Below are positions 34,081 through 42,554 of a DNA stretch of 64,000 nt, piece by piece. The notes under the pieces are model-generated. The model did not search any database. It was not told where the DNA came from and saw only the letters and a program-made list of their open reading frames with translations. Positions within the stretch are counted from its first letter, which is position 1. The number at the start of each line of letters is the position of its first letter. Both the position numbers and the translations under genes were made by a program. The stretch is from CAYMKL01 sp964390805. GTDB lineage: Bacteria; Chloroflexota; Anaerolineae; VGOG01. Where the stretch lies: NCBI GenBank assembly GCA_964390805.1, contig CAYMKL010000024.1:3092-67091 (forward strand). The letters are read 5' to 3'.

Positions 34081-34719
34081 ATGAGTCACAAACGACATGT
34101 TTGGGAAACTATTTCCGATTTGGCCTCGCACCTGGACGATCTGTCGGACGACGGCCTGGCCAAACTGGGAGAACAACTGAGCAAGCTGGGCCGCGAGCAG
34201 TATAAGTCCAATACCCTGGCCCAGGCCCAGGCCGAGCGGCTGCAGGCTACCCTGGAATCTCTCCAGGCAGCCATGACGCGCCAGGAAGCTGCCCAGCAAG
34301 AGGCCGTCCAAAAAGCCCGGCTGGATGTGTTGAAGACTTTGCTGCCAGTGCTCGATGGGCTGGAGGCTGGGCTGGAGAGCGGCGAGCGCCAGGTCGCCCT
34401 CCTGGCCCCCCAGGATTGGGGGGAAGGGGGGCAAGACTCTCAAGCGGCGGCCATCCTCACGGCCTGGCTCGACGGCCAACGCCTGCTGCGCGACCGCCTG
34501 CTGGCCATCCTGAACGAGGCCGGCATCCAAGCGGTTCCCACCGTCGGCCAGTCCTTCGACCCCTACCGCAACGTAGCCGTGGACACCGTCGAAGACGAGG
34601 CCCTGCCCGACGGCCGTATCGTCGCCGAGGAGCGGCGAGGCTACGCTGCCGGCGACCACGTCCTCCGCTACGCCGAAGTCGTCGTGGTGAAAAACAGGGT
34701 AACGAGGAACGAGGAATGA
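34081..34719 (+). CDS. grpE: GrpE-type nucleotide exchange factor
   Basis: A 212-aa GrpE homologue. A long N-terminal coiled coil leads to the beta domain, with the hallmark VGQSFDPYRNVAVDTV and GRIVAEERRGYAAGDHVLRYAEVVV. A G/C-rich insert near 34405-34432 encodes APQDWGEGG in a linker, a palindromic mobile piece. The last residues (VTRNEE) are encoded by the AACGAG repeat tract that follows. It serves the Hsp70 encoded 61 bp downstream and promotes ADP release. ATG has only a weak ribosome site (AAAGGTG). Confidence 0.85.
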   Translation: MSHKRHVWETISDLASHLDDLSDDGLAKLGEQLSKLGREQYKSNTLAQAQAERLQATLESLQAAMTRQEAAQQEAVQKARLDVLKTLLPVLDGLEAGLESGERQVALLAPQDWGEGGQDSQAAAILTAWLDGQRLLRDRLLAILNEAGIQAVPTVGQSFDPYRNVAVDTVEDEALPDGRIVAEERRGYAAGDHVLRYAEVVVVKNRVTRNEE

Positions 34720-34797
34720 GTAACGAGAATACCCAATATCCAATACCCAATTACTAGAAGTGAGGATGCGAAACAAACCATGAGTAACGAGAACACC
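34700..34797. repeat. AACGAG tract reused as coding ends of grpE and the Hsp70 gene
   Basis: GTAACGAGGAACGAGGAATG ends grpE. The unit ATGAGTAACGAGAATACC at 34716 recurs as ATGAGTAACGAGAACACC at 34780, where it is the first six codons of the Hsp70 gene (MSNENT). Between them is an AT-rich stretch with ATACCCAATATCCAATACCC units. The repeat has supplied both a C-terminus and an N-terminus. Confidence 0.7.
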
Positions 34798-36504
34798 ATC
34801 ATCGGCATTGACCTGGGCACGACCTTCTCTGGCGCCAGTGTGGTGCGAGACGGTCGCCCGGTCATTCTGCCTAACAAACAGGAGCGGATCATGCCCTCCG
34901 TGGTGGGCCTGTCGCCCCAGGGAGAGTGGCTGGTGGGCACGCCGGCCCTCAACCAATGGGTGCTGGCCCCCGAAGCCACCGTCCGCTCCATCAAGCGCGA
35001 CATGGGCACCGACCGAATCGTGACCCTGGGCGAACATGCTTTTACTCCCCAGGAGATCTCAGCCTTCATCCTGCGCGAACTCAAGCGCGTGGCCGAGGTC
35101 AACCTGGGCCACCCGGCTGAACGGGCTGTGATCACTGTGCCAGCCTACTTTCCCGACGCGGCCCGGCAGGCCACCAAAGACGCCGGCCAAATCGCCGGCT
35201 TGGACGTAATGCGCATCATCAACGAGCCGACGGCCGCGGCCCTGGCCTACGGTCTGGACCGGGAAGAAGACCAGGTGGTGCTGGTCTACGACCTGGGGGG
35301 CGGCACCTTCGACGTGTCGTTGGTGGAATTGGTGGGCGGGGTAGTGGAAGTGCGGGCCAGCCACGGCAACACTCGTCTGGGCGGCGACGATTTTGACGCC
35401 CTGCTGGCCGACCACCTGCGCCAGGCTTTTGAAAAGCAGCACGGTGTGGATCTGCGGAACGACCGCCGGGCCATGGCCCGCCTGACTCGCGCCGCCGAAA
35501 AGGCCAAGATCAATCTTTCCTCCCGTCCTTTTGCCTGGGTGCGCGAAGAGTACCTGACGGAGAAACAGAGCAAGCCGCTGCACCTGGAGCTGGAGGTCAG
35601 CCGCCACGAGTTTGAGAAAATGATCGAGAATCTGCTCGGCTCCACCCGCACCTCCATCCAGCAGGCCCTGGCCGACGCCAAGATGACCATCAAGGATCTG
35701 GACAAGGTGCTGCTGGTGGGCGGCTCTACCTACATCCCTGCCGTGTGGGAGCTGGCGGCCGACGCCACCGGCCTGGATCCGCGCCAGGAGGTACACCCCT
35801 CCGAAGCGGTGGCTCTGGGCGCCGGTATCCAGGCGGCCATCATCGCCGGCCGGCCCATTGAGGCCATCCTGGTGGACGTGACGCCCCACTCCCTGGGCAT
35901 CGAAGTTGCCGAGTGGACCTGGCGCGGTTTTGCGAATGACCGCTTCAACACCATCATCCACCGCAACACCACCATCCCGGTGACGAGGGAGAGGGTCTAC
36001 TCAACACTCCATCCCGACCAGGATACGGTCCACCTGAAGGTCTACCAGGGCGAGCATCCTATCGCCAGCAAGAACACGCTGCTGGACGATTTCACCTTCA
36101 CCGACCTCAAGCCGGAGCGGAAAGGTGAGTTGGCCCGGGTGACGGTCGAGTTCAGCCTGGACGTCAATGGCATATTGCACGTCAAGGCCACCGACCGGGG
36201 CAGTGATCAGGAGGCAGGCATTGAAGTGGCTGCCTCCAAGGAACGACTGACCCAGGAGCAGATCAGCCAGGCCCAGAAGCGGCTGGCGGAAGCCGCTCCG
36301 ATCCTGATTCTCGACGAAGGGGGCCAGGCGATGGTGGGCCAGGCACGCAAGTTGCTAGAGAGTGGCGAACTGGAGCCTGAAGACGCCGAAGATCTGATCG
36401 AAGCCCTGGCGATGATTGACGAGGCCCGTCGTTTGGGAGATGAGGACGAACTGGACGACTGGTTGGATGAGTTGACCGAGGTGCTCTACGATCTGGAGGA
36501 ATGA
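34780..36504 (+). CDS. Hsp70-family chaperone (DnaK-like)
   Basis: A 574-aa Hsp70, shorter than the usual 610-640 aa. The ATPase domain is intact: GIDLGTTFSGASVV, VPAYFPDAARQATKDAG, NEPTAAALAYGL, DLGGGTFDVSLVEL and LLVGGSTYIPAV. The substrate-binding beta domain follows (DVTPHSLGIEVA; NTTIPVTRERVYST). The helical lid is truncated and ends in an acidic tail (ALAMIDEARRLGDEDELDD), lacking the EEVD-like or standard DnaK tail. It stands with TPR, J-like and GrpE partners, so it is probably a specialised chaperone rather than the main DnaK. Confidence 0.92.
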   Translation: MSNENTIIGIDLGTTFSGASVVRDGRPVILPNKQERIMPSVVGLSPQGEWLVGTPALNQWVLAPEATVRSIKRDMGTDRIVTLGEHAFTPQEISAFILRELKRVAEVNLGHPAERAVITVPAYFPDAARQATKDAGQIAGLDVMRIINEPTAAALAYGLDREEDQVVLVYDLGGGTFDVSLVELVGGVVEVRASHGNTRLGGDDFDALLADHLRQAFEKQHGVDLRNDRRAMARLTRAAEKAKINLSSRPFAWVREEYLTEKQSKPLHLELEVSRHEFEKMIENLLGSTRTSIQQALADAKMTIKDLDKVLLVGGSTYIPAVWELAADATGLDPRQEVHPSEAVALGAGIQAAIIAGRPIEAILVDVTPHSLGIEVAEWTWRGFANDRFNTIIHRNTTIPVTRERVYSTLHPDQDTVHLKVYQGEHPIASKNTLLDDFTFTDLKPERKGELARVTVEFSLDVNGILHVKATDRGSDQEAGIEVAASKERLTQEQISQAQKRLAEAAPILILDEGGQAMVGQARKLLESGELEPEDAEDLIEALAMIDEARRLGDEDELDDWLDELTEVLYDLEE

Positions 36505-36545
36505 CGAGGGACGGGTAACGAGTAATGAGGGACGAGGAACGAGAA
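36505..36545. repeat. AACGAG repeat tract
   Basis: GACGAGGGACGGGTAACGAG, GTAATGAGGGACGAGG and AACGAGAAG follow the Hsp70 stop directly. No gene or terminator was seen in this 112-bp gap before phoU. Confidence 0.6.
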
Positions 36546-36616
36546 GGGTGAGCGCAGATCCGTAGTCAGTTGACATGCGCCCGCCATTTTGACACAGGTG
36601 CAGGGGGTAGCAAGTG

Positions 36617-37297
36617 ATGGTCAGGAAAACTTTTGAGCAAGAAATGCAACGCCTTCAGAATGAGGTGCTGCTTCTGGGCAGCATGGTGGAAAACGCCATC
36701 ATTGACTCGGTGAATGTTCTCAAGAGGCGAGACCAGGAGGGAGCGCGAAGGCTGATCGCTGGGGATCGCGTCATCAACGAGAAGCGCTTCGCTATCGAAG
36801 CCGACTGCCTGGTTCTCATCGCCACGCAGCAACCCCTGGCCGGCGACCTGCGCACCCTCGCCGCCGTGCTGGAAATCGTCACCGAGCTGGAACGGATGGG
36901 GGATTACGCCAAGGGCATTGCCAGAGTCAACCTGATGATGGGCGACAAACCTCTGCTCAAGCCCCTAATTGACATCCCTCGCATGGCTGAGAAGGTGCGA
37001 GACATGCTCCACCGTGCGCTGGATGCCTTCATCCGGCGGGACGTAGACCTGGCCCGGGCCATCCCCGCCGAGGACGAAGAGGTAGACGCCCTCTACAATC
37101 AGGTATACCGTGAGCTGCTTACCTTTATCATGGCCAACCCACGCACCATAGACCAGGCTACCTATTTGCTGTGGGTGGCCCACAACTTGGAGCGCGCCGC
37201 CGACCGAGTGACCAACATCTGCGAGAGGGTGATCTTCACTGTGACTGGTGAGATGGTGGAGATGGATTCGGAGGAGGGCCTGATTGGGATCGCCTGA
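36617..37297 (+). CDS. phoU: Phosphate-uptake regulator PhoU
   Basis: A 226-aa all-helical protein with two PhoU repeats. Each has the metal-binding E/DxxxD pattern, seen in TELERMGDYAKGIARV and HNLERAADRVTNICERV. PhoU dampens Pho-regulon signalling through the Pst transporter and PhoR. No pst or phoR genes are adjacent. ATG 36617 (or GTG 36614) follows CAGGGGG. A 34-bp piece of its 3' region recurs at 39031-39064. Confidence 0.92.
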   Translation: MVRKTFEQEMQRLQNEVLLLGSMVENAIIDSVNVLKRRDQEGARRLIAGDRVINEKRFAIEADCLVLIATQQPLAGDLRTLAAVLEIVTELERMGDYAKGIARVNLMMGDKPLLKPLIDIPRMAEKVRDMLHRALDAFIRRDVDLARAIPAEDEEVDALYNQVYRELLTFIMANPRTIDQATYLLWVAHNLERAADRVTNICERVIFTVTGEMVEMDSEEGLIGIA

Positions 37298-37385
37298 CAC
37301 GGCAATTGATCCCGAACTGAGTGGACTAACGAAACCGGGCGGGAGCGAAACACCCCTGCCCCCGAAGTCTACTTGAGGTAAGCTA

Positions 37386-38972
37386 ATGCGCAACATCTTT
37401 CGCCGCAAACCAGCGGCTGATCCAGCCGCAAAAAGGTACCCAGAGGCCCTGGCCGAGCTCCTGAGCCTGGGCAAGTCCACCGACGGCACCCGCTACCAGA
37501 AGTGGGCAGAGCGATTGAAAGACCACGTGCCGGACCTGATCCGCATGGCCCTGGACGAGGACCTCAACCAACGCATGGGAGACGACCCGGTGGTGTGGGC
37601 GCCGCTCCACGCCCTGCAGATACTGGGCGCTCTTGGTGTTGAGGCCGCCGCTCAACCACTGACGGCCTGCTTGGATTGGGACGACGATTGGGTCAGTGGG
37701 GCGCTGCCCAAGGTCTACGCGGGGATCGGCCCGGCCGCCATCCCGGTCTTGCAGGCCTACCTGGAAGACAGCACCCACGACCAGTTCGGGCGGGCCAAGG
37801 CATCGGAGTCGTTGGCTGCCATTGCCGAGGCACACCCATCGGTGCATGAGGCCATTGTAGCCTACCTGATCGCTTTCCTGGACCGTCCCTCGGCCGATGA
37901 CAGCGCCGCCGAAGAAGATGTGACGACGTTCGTCATCGGCGACCTGGCCAATCTGGGCGATCCATCCGCCTATCCGGCCATCAAACGCGCCTACGATGAG
38001 AATCGGGCGAGCCCGCAAGTGATCGGGTTGGAGGACGTGGAGGCTGACTTTGGCCTGCGCCCCAAGCCCGACTACACCAAGCCACCGGCCCCACCTGAGG
38101 AGCCCGGTGTGCGCTTGTCACTGCGCTGCAAGGCCTGTGGGCGGGAGCGTTCCTACCTCTTTCCTAAAGTCTATTGCGACCTGGGCACAGCAAAGGATAA
38201 GAAGAAGTCGGCCAAATACGATTCCATCATCATCCCCCAGCGTGTGGTGTGTCAGAAGTGCGGGGCGGTGGATCAATACGAAATCAGCGCTATGGGCCGC
38301 ATGGCTCTCATAGCCGACCTGCTAGTGCAGGCTGAGCCTAAACTGCAGCAATTTCGGCGTGAAGACCAGCGCGTGCAGTACATGGAGTTCACCACCCGCT
38401 GGGGCCCTATGCACCCGCTGGAAGGTCTTGAGCGCTATCAGGCAGAGATCGCCCGGCACCCGGATGACGCTGACCTGCACGTGGGCTACGGAAACGCGCT
38501 CAAATTCCTGGGGCGTACCGACCAGGCGGAGACCGAGTACCAGCGCGCTGGGGAGTTCGATCCCGAAAACCCGCACGTCTGGCACAACCTGGCCGAGTTG
38601 GCCGCAGACCGGGGAGACTACGCCGAGGCCATCAGGCTGTGGCAACGGGTGCTGGAGGTGACGCCGCACAGTAAGCTCCCGGCCGAGGAACGTCTGCTTT
38701 TCCTGGAGACGGCACGAGATAGCCTGAAGGCACTACGGGGCCACGCCGGGTCTATCTCACGGCACGCCGTACCCCTGTCCACCCGCACGGTTGTGGACGA
38801 GTCAGTGACCTCGCCCCTCCACCCAGCCCAACCCTCCCAGGCGGAGCCGCCAACGGGCACGCGACTCACGGCCCAGGAGACCCGGCCTATCCCGCGGGTA
38901 GGACGCAACCAACCCTGCCCTTGTGGCAGCGGCAAGAAGTACAAGCACTGCCACGGGCGCCCCGTCAAGTGA
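37386..38972 (+). CDS. HEAT/TPR protein with zinc-binding middle and C-terminal SEC-C motif
   Basis: A 528-aa protein. The N-terminal third has HEAT-like helical repeats (HALQILGALGVEAAAQPL, KASESLAAIAEAHPSV). A cysteine pair region (LRCKACGRERSYLF ... VVCQKCGAVDQYE, about 245-300) may bind zinc. A TPR pair follows (about 355-430, YGNALKFLGRTDQAETEYQRA). The end is a SEC-C motif (GRNQPCPCGSGKKYKHCHG), a zinc finger found in SecA and many nucleic-acid or chaperone-linked proteins. ATG is preceded by GAGGTAAG. The role is unknown; an accessory in protein quality control fits the chaperone cluster nearby. Confidence 0.7.
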   Translation: MRNIFRRKPAADPAAKRYPEALAELLSLGKSTDGTRYQKWAERLKDHVPDLIRMALDEDLNQRMGDDPVVWAPLHALQILGALGVEAAAQPLTACLDWDDDWVSGALPKVYAGIGPAAIPVLQAYLEDSTHDQFGRAKASESLAAIAEAHPSVHEAIVAYLIAFLDRPSADDSAAEEDVTTFVIGDLANLGDPSAYPAIKRAYDENRASPQVIGLEDVEADFGLRPKPDYTKPPAPPEEPGVRLSLRCKACGRERSYLFPKVYCDLGTAKDKKKSAKYDSIIIPQRVVCQKCGAVDQYEISAMGRMALIADLLVQAEPKLQQFRREDQRVQYMEFTTRWGPMHPLEGLERYQAEIARHPDDADLHVGYGNALKFLGRTDQAETEYQRAGEFDPENPHVWHNLAELAADRGDYAEAIRLWQRVLEVTPHSKLPAEERLLFLETARDSLKALRGHAGSISRHAVPLSTRTVVDESVTSPLHPAQPSQAEPPTGTRLTAQETRPIPRVGRNQPCPCGSGKKYKHCHGRPVK

Positions 38973-39030
38973 GGGCCAGCTAGCACCCTCACCACGTGAT
39001 CCGTGGAAAATCCGTGTCGTGCTCTCGCGA

Positions 39031-39064
39031 AGCGCGCCGCCGACCGGGTGACCAATATCTGCGA
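39031..39064 (+). pseudogene. Fragment of a phoU-like gene
   Basis: The 34 bp match phoU at 37191-37224 with two mismatches and still read RAADRVTNICE. The sequences after both copies also share a GGGCRGGAGCGAAA-type stretch (37333 onward and 39074 onward). It has no start or flanking coding sequence, so it is a duplicated 3' scrap whose trailing terminator is now the one used. Confidence 0.65.
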
Positions 39065-39068
39065 AACG

Positions 39069-39110
39069 AATCCGGGCAGGAGCGAAAGGCTCCTGCCCGG
39101 ATTTGCTTGT
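39069..39110. terminator. Strong terminator between convergent genes
   Basis: AATCCGGGCAGGAGC (39069-39083) and GCTCCTGCCCGGATT (39089-39103) form a perfect 15-bp stem with a 5-nt loop, then TTGCTTGTT. It serves the SEC-C gene and may also stop the minus-strand anti-sigma transcript. Confidence 0.85.
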
Positions 39111-39135
39111 TATTCAGTTGGTAGCTTGCTGTGGC

Positions 39136-40104
39136 TCACTTCAGAGATTCGGCGATGCGAATCGCCTCGTCCAGGCTCAGATTAGCCCCGCCCAGGGTGT
39201 AGCTGACGCCATCGGCTTCCCAAGTTAGGCTGGTACCTTCGACCCAACCGGCCCGCCGGCCATTCAGTGTCACCTCCTCAATGGGTTTATCGGTCAGCGT
39301 CGCAATCCCAACCACCGTGCTGACGACATGGTTGTCTGACTGCTCTTCCACACGCTCATACACCGGCACTTGTGCCAGGACGATCTCGCCGTCCGGGCCA
39401 TCGTAGAAGAGGAAAGCCCAGTTGCCAGGGGCAACCATCGCCTCACGGAGCGCGTAGCCAACGAGGAGATGACCCGGTTGGCGCACGCCGAAGGTGGTGG
39501 CCGTCTGGGCCTCGTCGAAGGTGTCGAAGCGGTGCACGGTGGCGTCGTGGTCCGGCAGCACGTTGCCGCCGAAGTTGCCAATGGCCGTCCGGATGATCCA
39601 GCCATCGCCCAGTCGCCCTACCTCCGGCGTGGCTGGCGGCGGTTTCCGTGGGTGAGCAGCCACCCACTCAGGACTGACTTGATGGACGGTGGCGTGCGGT
39701 CCCAGCGATAGGCTTTGCACAAAGCTTTCGATGCCCTGAGCCACAGCCGTAAAGGCACCAGGCCAGGCCAGAGTGACCACGAGGAAGACGATCAGGATAG
39801 CGGCTATAAGGATCAAGGCCGGACGGCGTTTCCAGAAAAAGTTTCGCATACGCATAGCATACTCCTCTCGTAGTTGCCACCCTTCCCGTTTGCCAATCTG
39901 GTTCAACAATCGGCGTCGGAGCGCCTGCCGCACCCGGCTCTCAGCGCTGAAGTCGGTCGTGGCCAGGGTACGGGCCAGGTCGAGGGCCTGACGGTATTCG
40001 GTCGGGGTCGGTTCGGAGTCCGTCCGTCCAGCCTCGCTTAAGAGACTACCCACATCGCGGCTGAAGCGATCAGCCCAATCTTGCTCATTCATGGTCTCAT
40101 TCAT
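39136..40104 (-). CDS. Membrane anti-sigma factor with DUF4367-like C-terminus
   Basis: A 322-aa protein. The cytoplasmic N-terminal part (about 1-85) should bind the sigma factor. A basic stretch (RNFFWKRRPAL) precedes a single membrane segment (about 95-115, LILIAAILIVFLVVTLAW). The exported C-terminus ends in the DUF4367 pattern WEADGVSYTLGGANLSLDEA. ATG 40104 lies 4 bp after the sigma stop, with AGGAGT as ribosome site. Tight linkage to the ECF sigma gene upstream makes the pair clear. No classical zinc anti-sigma HxxxCxxC motif is seen. Confidence 0.75.
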   Translation of the reverse strand: MNETMNEQDWADRFSRDVGSLLSEAGRTDSEPTPTEYRQALDLARTLATTDFSAESRVRQALRRRLLNQIGKREGWQLREEYAMRMRNFFWKRRPALILIAAILIVFLVVTLAWPGAFTAVAQGIESFVQSLSLGPHATVHQVSPEWVAAHPRKPPPATPEVGRLGDGWIIRTAIGNFGGNVLPDHDATVHRFDTFDEAQTATTFGVRQPGHLLVGYALREAMVAPGNWAFLFYDGPDGEIVLAQVPVYERVEEQSDNHVVSTVVGIATLTDKPIEEVTLNGRRAGWVEGTSLTWEADGVSYTLGGANLSLDEAIRIAESLK

Positions 40105-40108
40105 GGTC

Positions 40109-40669
40109 TCACTCCTTGACACTCAGCTTGGCCCGCAGCCGTTGCACGGCTCGGTACAGGATCACACCCACGTTACTCTCACTCAAGCCGGTGAGCTCGG
40201 CGATGCGGCGGTTGGTGAGTCCGGCGGCGAACTTGAGGGCGATGAGGTCTCGCTCTCGGTCGCTCAAGCGGGCTACGGCTGCCAACAACTCGGCGCGAGT
40301 TTCGTCGTGAATTGCGACTTCCTGAGGTTGAGGTTCGCTGCTCGGTCGGCCACGCAGCACTTCCAGCGAGAGCCAACGGCGGCGCCTCTTGGCCCGAAGA
40401 TGGTCGTTGACAGCGTTGCGAGCGATGCCAAAGATCCAGGCGGCAAAGGGCGCTCGCTCCGGGCGATAGCTGCCGATACTCACCAGAGCCCGCTCGAAGA
40501 CCTGAGCGGTGACGTCGTCGGCTGTTTCAGCATCTCGGACGCGATAGCGCACGTAGTTGTAGATGCGCGGGAAGTAGTGGTCATAGATGGCGGCGAAGGC
40601 AGCCGGCTCGGCCGTAGCCCGGGCCACCAACGCCAGCTCGTTTGCTAACGCTGCGACGGTACCGTCCAT
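40109..40669 (-). CDS. ECF-type RNA polymerase sigma factor
   Basis: About 186 aa from the ATG at 40669. Region 2 is IYDHYFPRIYNYVRYRVRD plus ETADDVTAQVFERAL and FAAWIFGIARN. Region 4 is LSDRERDLIALKFAAGLTNR with the HTH IAELTGLSESNVGVILYRAV. ATG 40669 is preceded by GGAGAG; ATG 40684 is an alternative. It is followed at 4 bp by its anti-sigma gene. Target promoters probably include its own (see 40709-40738). Confidence 0.9.
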   Translation of the reverse strand: MDGTVAALANELALVARATAEPAAFAAIYDHYFPRIYNYVRYRVRDAETADDVTAQVFERALVSIGSYRPERAPFAAWIFGIARNAVNDHLRAKRRRRWLSLEVLRGRPSSEPQPQEVAIHDETRAELLAAVARLSDRERDLIALKFAAGLTNRRIAELTGLSESNVGVILYRAVQRLRAKLSVKE

Positions 40670-40708
40670 AAGACGTCTCTCCATGAGGTTCCCGGGAGCC
40701 TCTACTAG

Positions 40709-40738
40709 TAAATACGCTGAGACGTGCGAGGTATTACA
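40709..40738 (-). promoter_or_regulatory. Candidate ECF-type promoter of the sigma operon
   Basis: On the minus strand TGTAATACC (40738-40730) and CGTATTTA (40716-40709) are spaced about 13-16 bp, similar in form to ECF -35 (TGTAAC) and -10 (CGT) boxes and unlike sigma70. It lies about 40 bp upstream of the chosen start and suggests autoregulation. Confidence 0.35.
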
Positions 40739-40744
40739 CTCAAT

Positions 40745-40790
40745 TAAGGCAACGAGTTGACGAGGCAACGAGGTAGCGAGGTAACGAGGG
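40745..40790. repeat. AACGAG repeat tract
   Basis: GGCAACGAGTTGACGAGGC, AACGAGGTAGCGAGG and TAACGAGGG units fill the gap between the transferase stop and the sigma promoter. Confidence 0.6.
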
Positions 40791-40795
40791 CCTCA

Positions 40796-41821
40796 TTACT
40801 CCTTCTTGTGTGAAACAAACAGTAAAAGGAGCAATGTCACTGCCCCTAGCACCAGCAGGGCCAGGAATTTGTAGAGGCGGGAGGAGATGACCAGGGCGAA
40901 GAAGCCGAAGAAAGAGCAGAAGAGATAATAGAGGAGAACGATCTGGCGCTGGGAGAGGCCCAGGTCCAGGAGGCGGAAGTGGAGGTGGCCCCTGTCCCCT
41001 ATGAGGGGGGAGTGGCCCCGGCGCAATCTATCGAAGATGAGCCAGGCCACGTCCAGGACGGGAATGCCCATCACCAGGAGTACCGTAGCCATCTTGGCTC
41101 CGGCCATGATGCCTAAGGCTCCCACGACGAAGCCCAGAAAGAAGGAGCCGGAGCTACCCATGAACACCCTGGCTGGGTGGAAGTTATAGGGCAGGAAGCC
41201 CAGGGTTGCGCCCAAAAGGGCCAGGGGAAGGAGGGCCACGCTATGCTGGCCCTCTCGGTACATGTGGAAGGCCAGCACTGCTGAGAGGATGGCTGCCACG
41301 CCCGCTGCCAGCCCGTCCAGGCCGTCCAGCCAATTGACGGTGTTCATCATGCCCATCAGCCAGAAGAGGGTGAAGGCAACCACGAAGAGCCAGGGGAATG
41401 GCTCTGTCTGCTGATTGGTAAAGGGGTTGTTGACGTATTCGATGAAGATGAGGAATTGGATAGCGATGAGGGCAGCGATGAGCTGGGCTATGATCTGGGG
41501 AGACGGACGGAGCTCTCGCTTGTCATCGTAGACACCGAGCAGGAAGATGAAGGCGCCCCCCAGGAACAGCCCTACCAGCCTGGTCAGTTCCTTGGGATCC
41601 TGCCGCTCCACAGGCAGGAACTGGCCCAGCACTGCCGCTACCACGAAGGCCACGAATAGCGCCGCGCCGCCAAGCCTCGACTTCGTGCCGGCGTGCTTCC
41701 GCCTGCCCCCCGGCGCGGCCACGAAGCCATAGCGCTGTCCAAGCAACTGCGCCAGCGGCGTCAACGTAAGCGCCAGTGCGAAAGCCGCCGCAAAGACGGC
41801 TATTGCTATAACAAAAGGCAT
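40796..41821 (-). CDS. WecA/MraY-family undecaprenyl-phosphate sugar-1-phosphate transferase
   Basis: A 341-aa polytopic membrane enzyme with about 10-11 segments. It should transfer a GlcNAc-1-P-type sugar from UDP-sugar to the lipid carrier, starting a surface polymer. Key motifs are GRRKHAGTKSRLGGAA, LGVYDDKRELRP (Asp pair), NTVNWLDGLDGLAAG and the C-terminal GDRGHLHFRLLDLG. The last is the HxHxR-type motif of WecA/TagO rather than MraY. ATG 41821 is chosen because the frame upstream runs into a dispersed repeat. It could serve the rhamnose-type glycan genes at 52-55 kb. Confidence 0.88.
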   Translation of the reverse strand: MPFVIAIAVFAAAFALALTLTPLAQLLGQRYGFVAAPGGRRKHAGTKSRLGGAALFVAFVVAAVLGQFLPVERQDPKELTRLVGLFLGGAFIFLLGVYDDKRELRPSPQIIAQLIAALIAIQFLIFIEYVNNPFTNQQTEPFPWLFVVAFTLFWLMGMMNTVNWLDGLDGLAAGVAAILSAVLAFHMYREGQHSVALLPLALLGATLGFLPYNFHPARVFMGSSGSFFLGFVVGALGIMAGAKMATVLLVMGIPVLDVAWLIFDRLRRGHSPLIGDRGHLHFRLLDLGLSQRQIVLLYYLFCSFFGFFALVISSRLYKFLALLVLGAVTLLLLLFVSHKKE

Positions 41822-41837
41822 GCACTCGTCAGCCTTT

Positions 41838-41895
41838 CCGCCTCGGTCGGGACTTCGTCGTGAGCTCAGTCGAACGAGACCTTCGGCGATCAAGA
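41838..41895. repeat. Palindromic dispersed repeat (CCTTCGGCGA family)
   Basis: CGCCTCGGTCGGGACTTCG ... GAGCTCAGTCGAACGAGACC ... TTCGGCGA repeats the motif at 27028-27079. It separates upp from the WecA/MraY-like gene. Confidence 0.55.
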
Positions 41896-41907
41896 GACTT
41901 ATCTGGA

Positions 41908-42531
41908 TTACGTCCCAAACAGCCTGTCGCCTGCATCGCCCAGGCCGGGCACGATGTAGCCTATTTCGTTTAGGCCCTGGTCAACGGCGGCTATGTGGAT
42001 GGGAACATCGGGATGGGCGCTGGAAAGGCGCTCGATCCCCTCAGGGGCAGCGATGAGGCCCACGAATTTGATGTTTTGCACCCCGCTTTTCTTGATGATG
42101 TCCACCGCTGCCGCCGCCGATCCGCCAGTGGCCAGCATGGGGTCGAGGATGAAGGCTACCTCGGCCGTCGCTTTGTTGGGCACTTTGGTGTAGTATTCGA
42201 TGGGCTGGAGGGTCTCCTCCTCTCGATAGAGGCCGATGTGCCAGATCTGGGCCGTGGGAATCATTTCCAGCGCCGGCCCCACCATCGTCAAGCCGGCCCG
42301 CAGGATGGGGGCGAAGGCAATCTCCTCCACCAGGACTTTCCCCATTGTGCTGCCCATGGGCGAGGTGATAGGGTGTTCCACCGGGATCAGATCCTCGGTT
42401 GCTTCGTAGAGCAGCAACCAGGTTACTTCCCTCACCAACTCCCGAAACCTCTTGGGCTCGGTGTTCACATCTCGTAGGAGGGTCAGCTTATGCTGTATCA
42501 AAGGGTGGTTGGATTGAAAGACTTTAGCCAT
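41908..42531 (-). CDS. upp: Uracil phosphoribosyltransferase
   Basis: A 207-aa enzyme making UMP from uracil and PRPP. The PRPP-binding loop is FILDPMLATGGSAAAAV. Other conserved parts are FAPILRAGLTMVGPAL, GLYREEETLQPIEYY and the uracil-binding C-terminus EIGYIVPGLGDAGDRLFGT. Full length. A GAGAGGTCCG site precedes the ATG. Confidence 0.96.
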   Translation of the reverse strand: MAKVFQSNHPLIQHKLTLLRDVNTEPKRFRELVREVTWLLLYEATEDLIPVEHPITSPMGSTMGKVLVEEIAFAPILRAGLTMVGPALEMIPTAQIWHIGLYREEETLQPIEYYTKVPNKATAEVAFILDPMLATGGSAAAAVDIIKKSGVQNIKFVGLIAAPEGIERLSSAHPDVPIHIAAVDQGLNEIGYIVPGLGDAGDRLFGT

Positions 42532-42554
42532 CGGACCTCTCCAGAGCCATAGAG

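Noticed and set aside
34780..36504. This Hsp70 as the main housekeeping DnaK
   Set aside because: It has a shortened lid, no standard DnaK tail and a J partner without HPD, and no full DnaJ gene is present.
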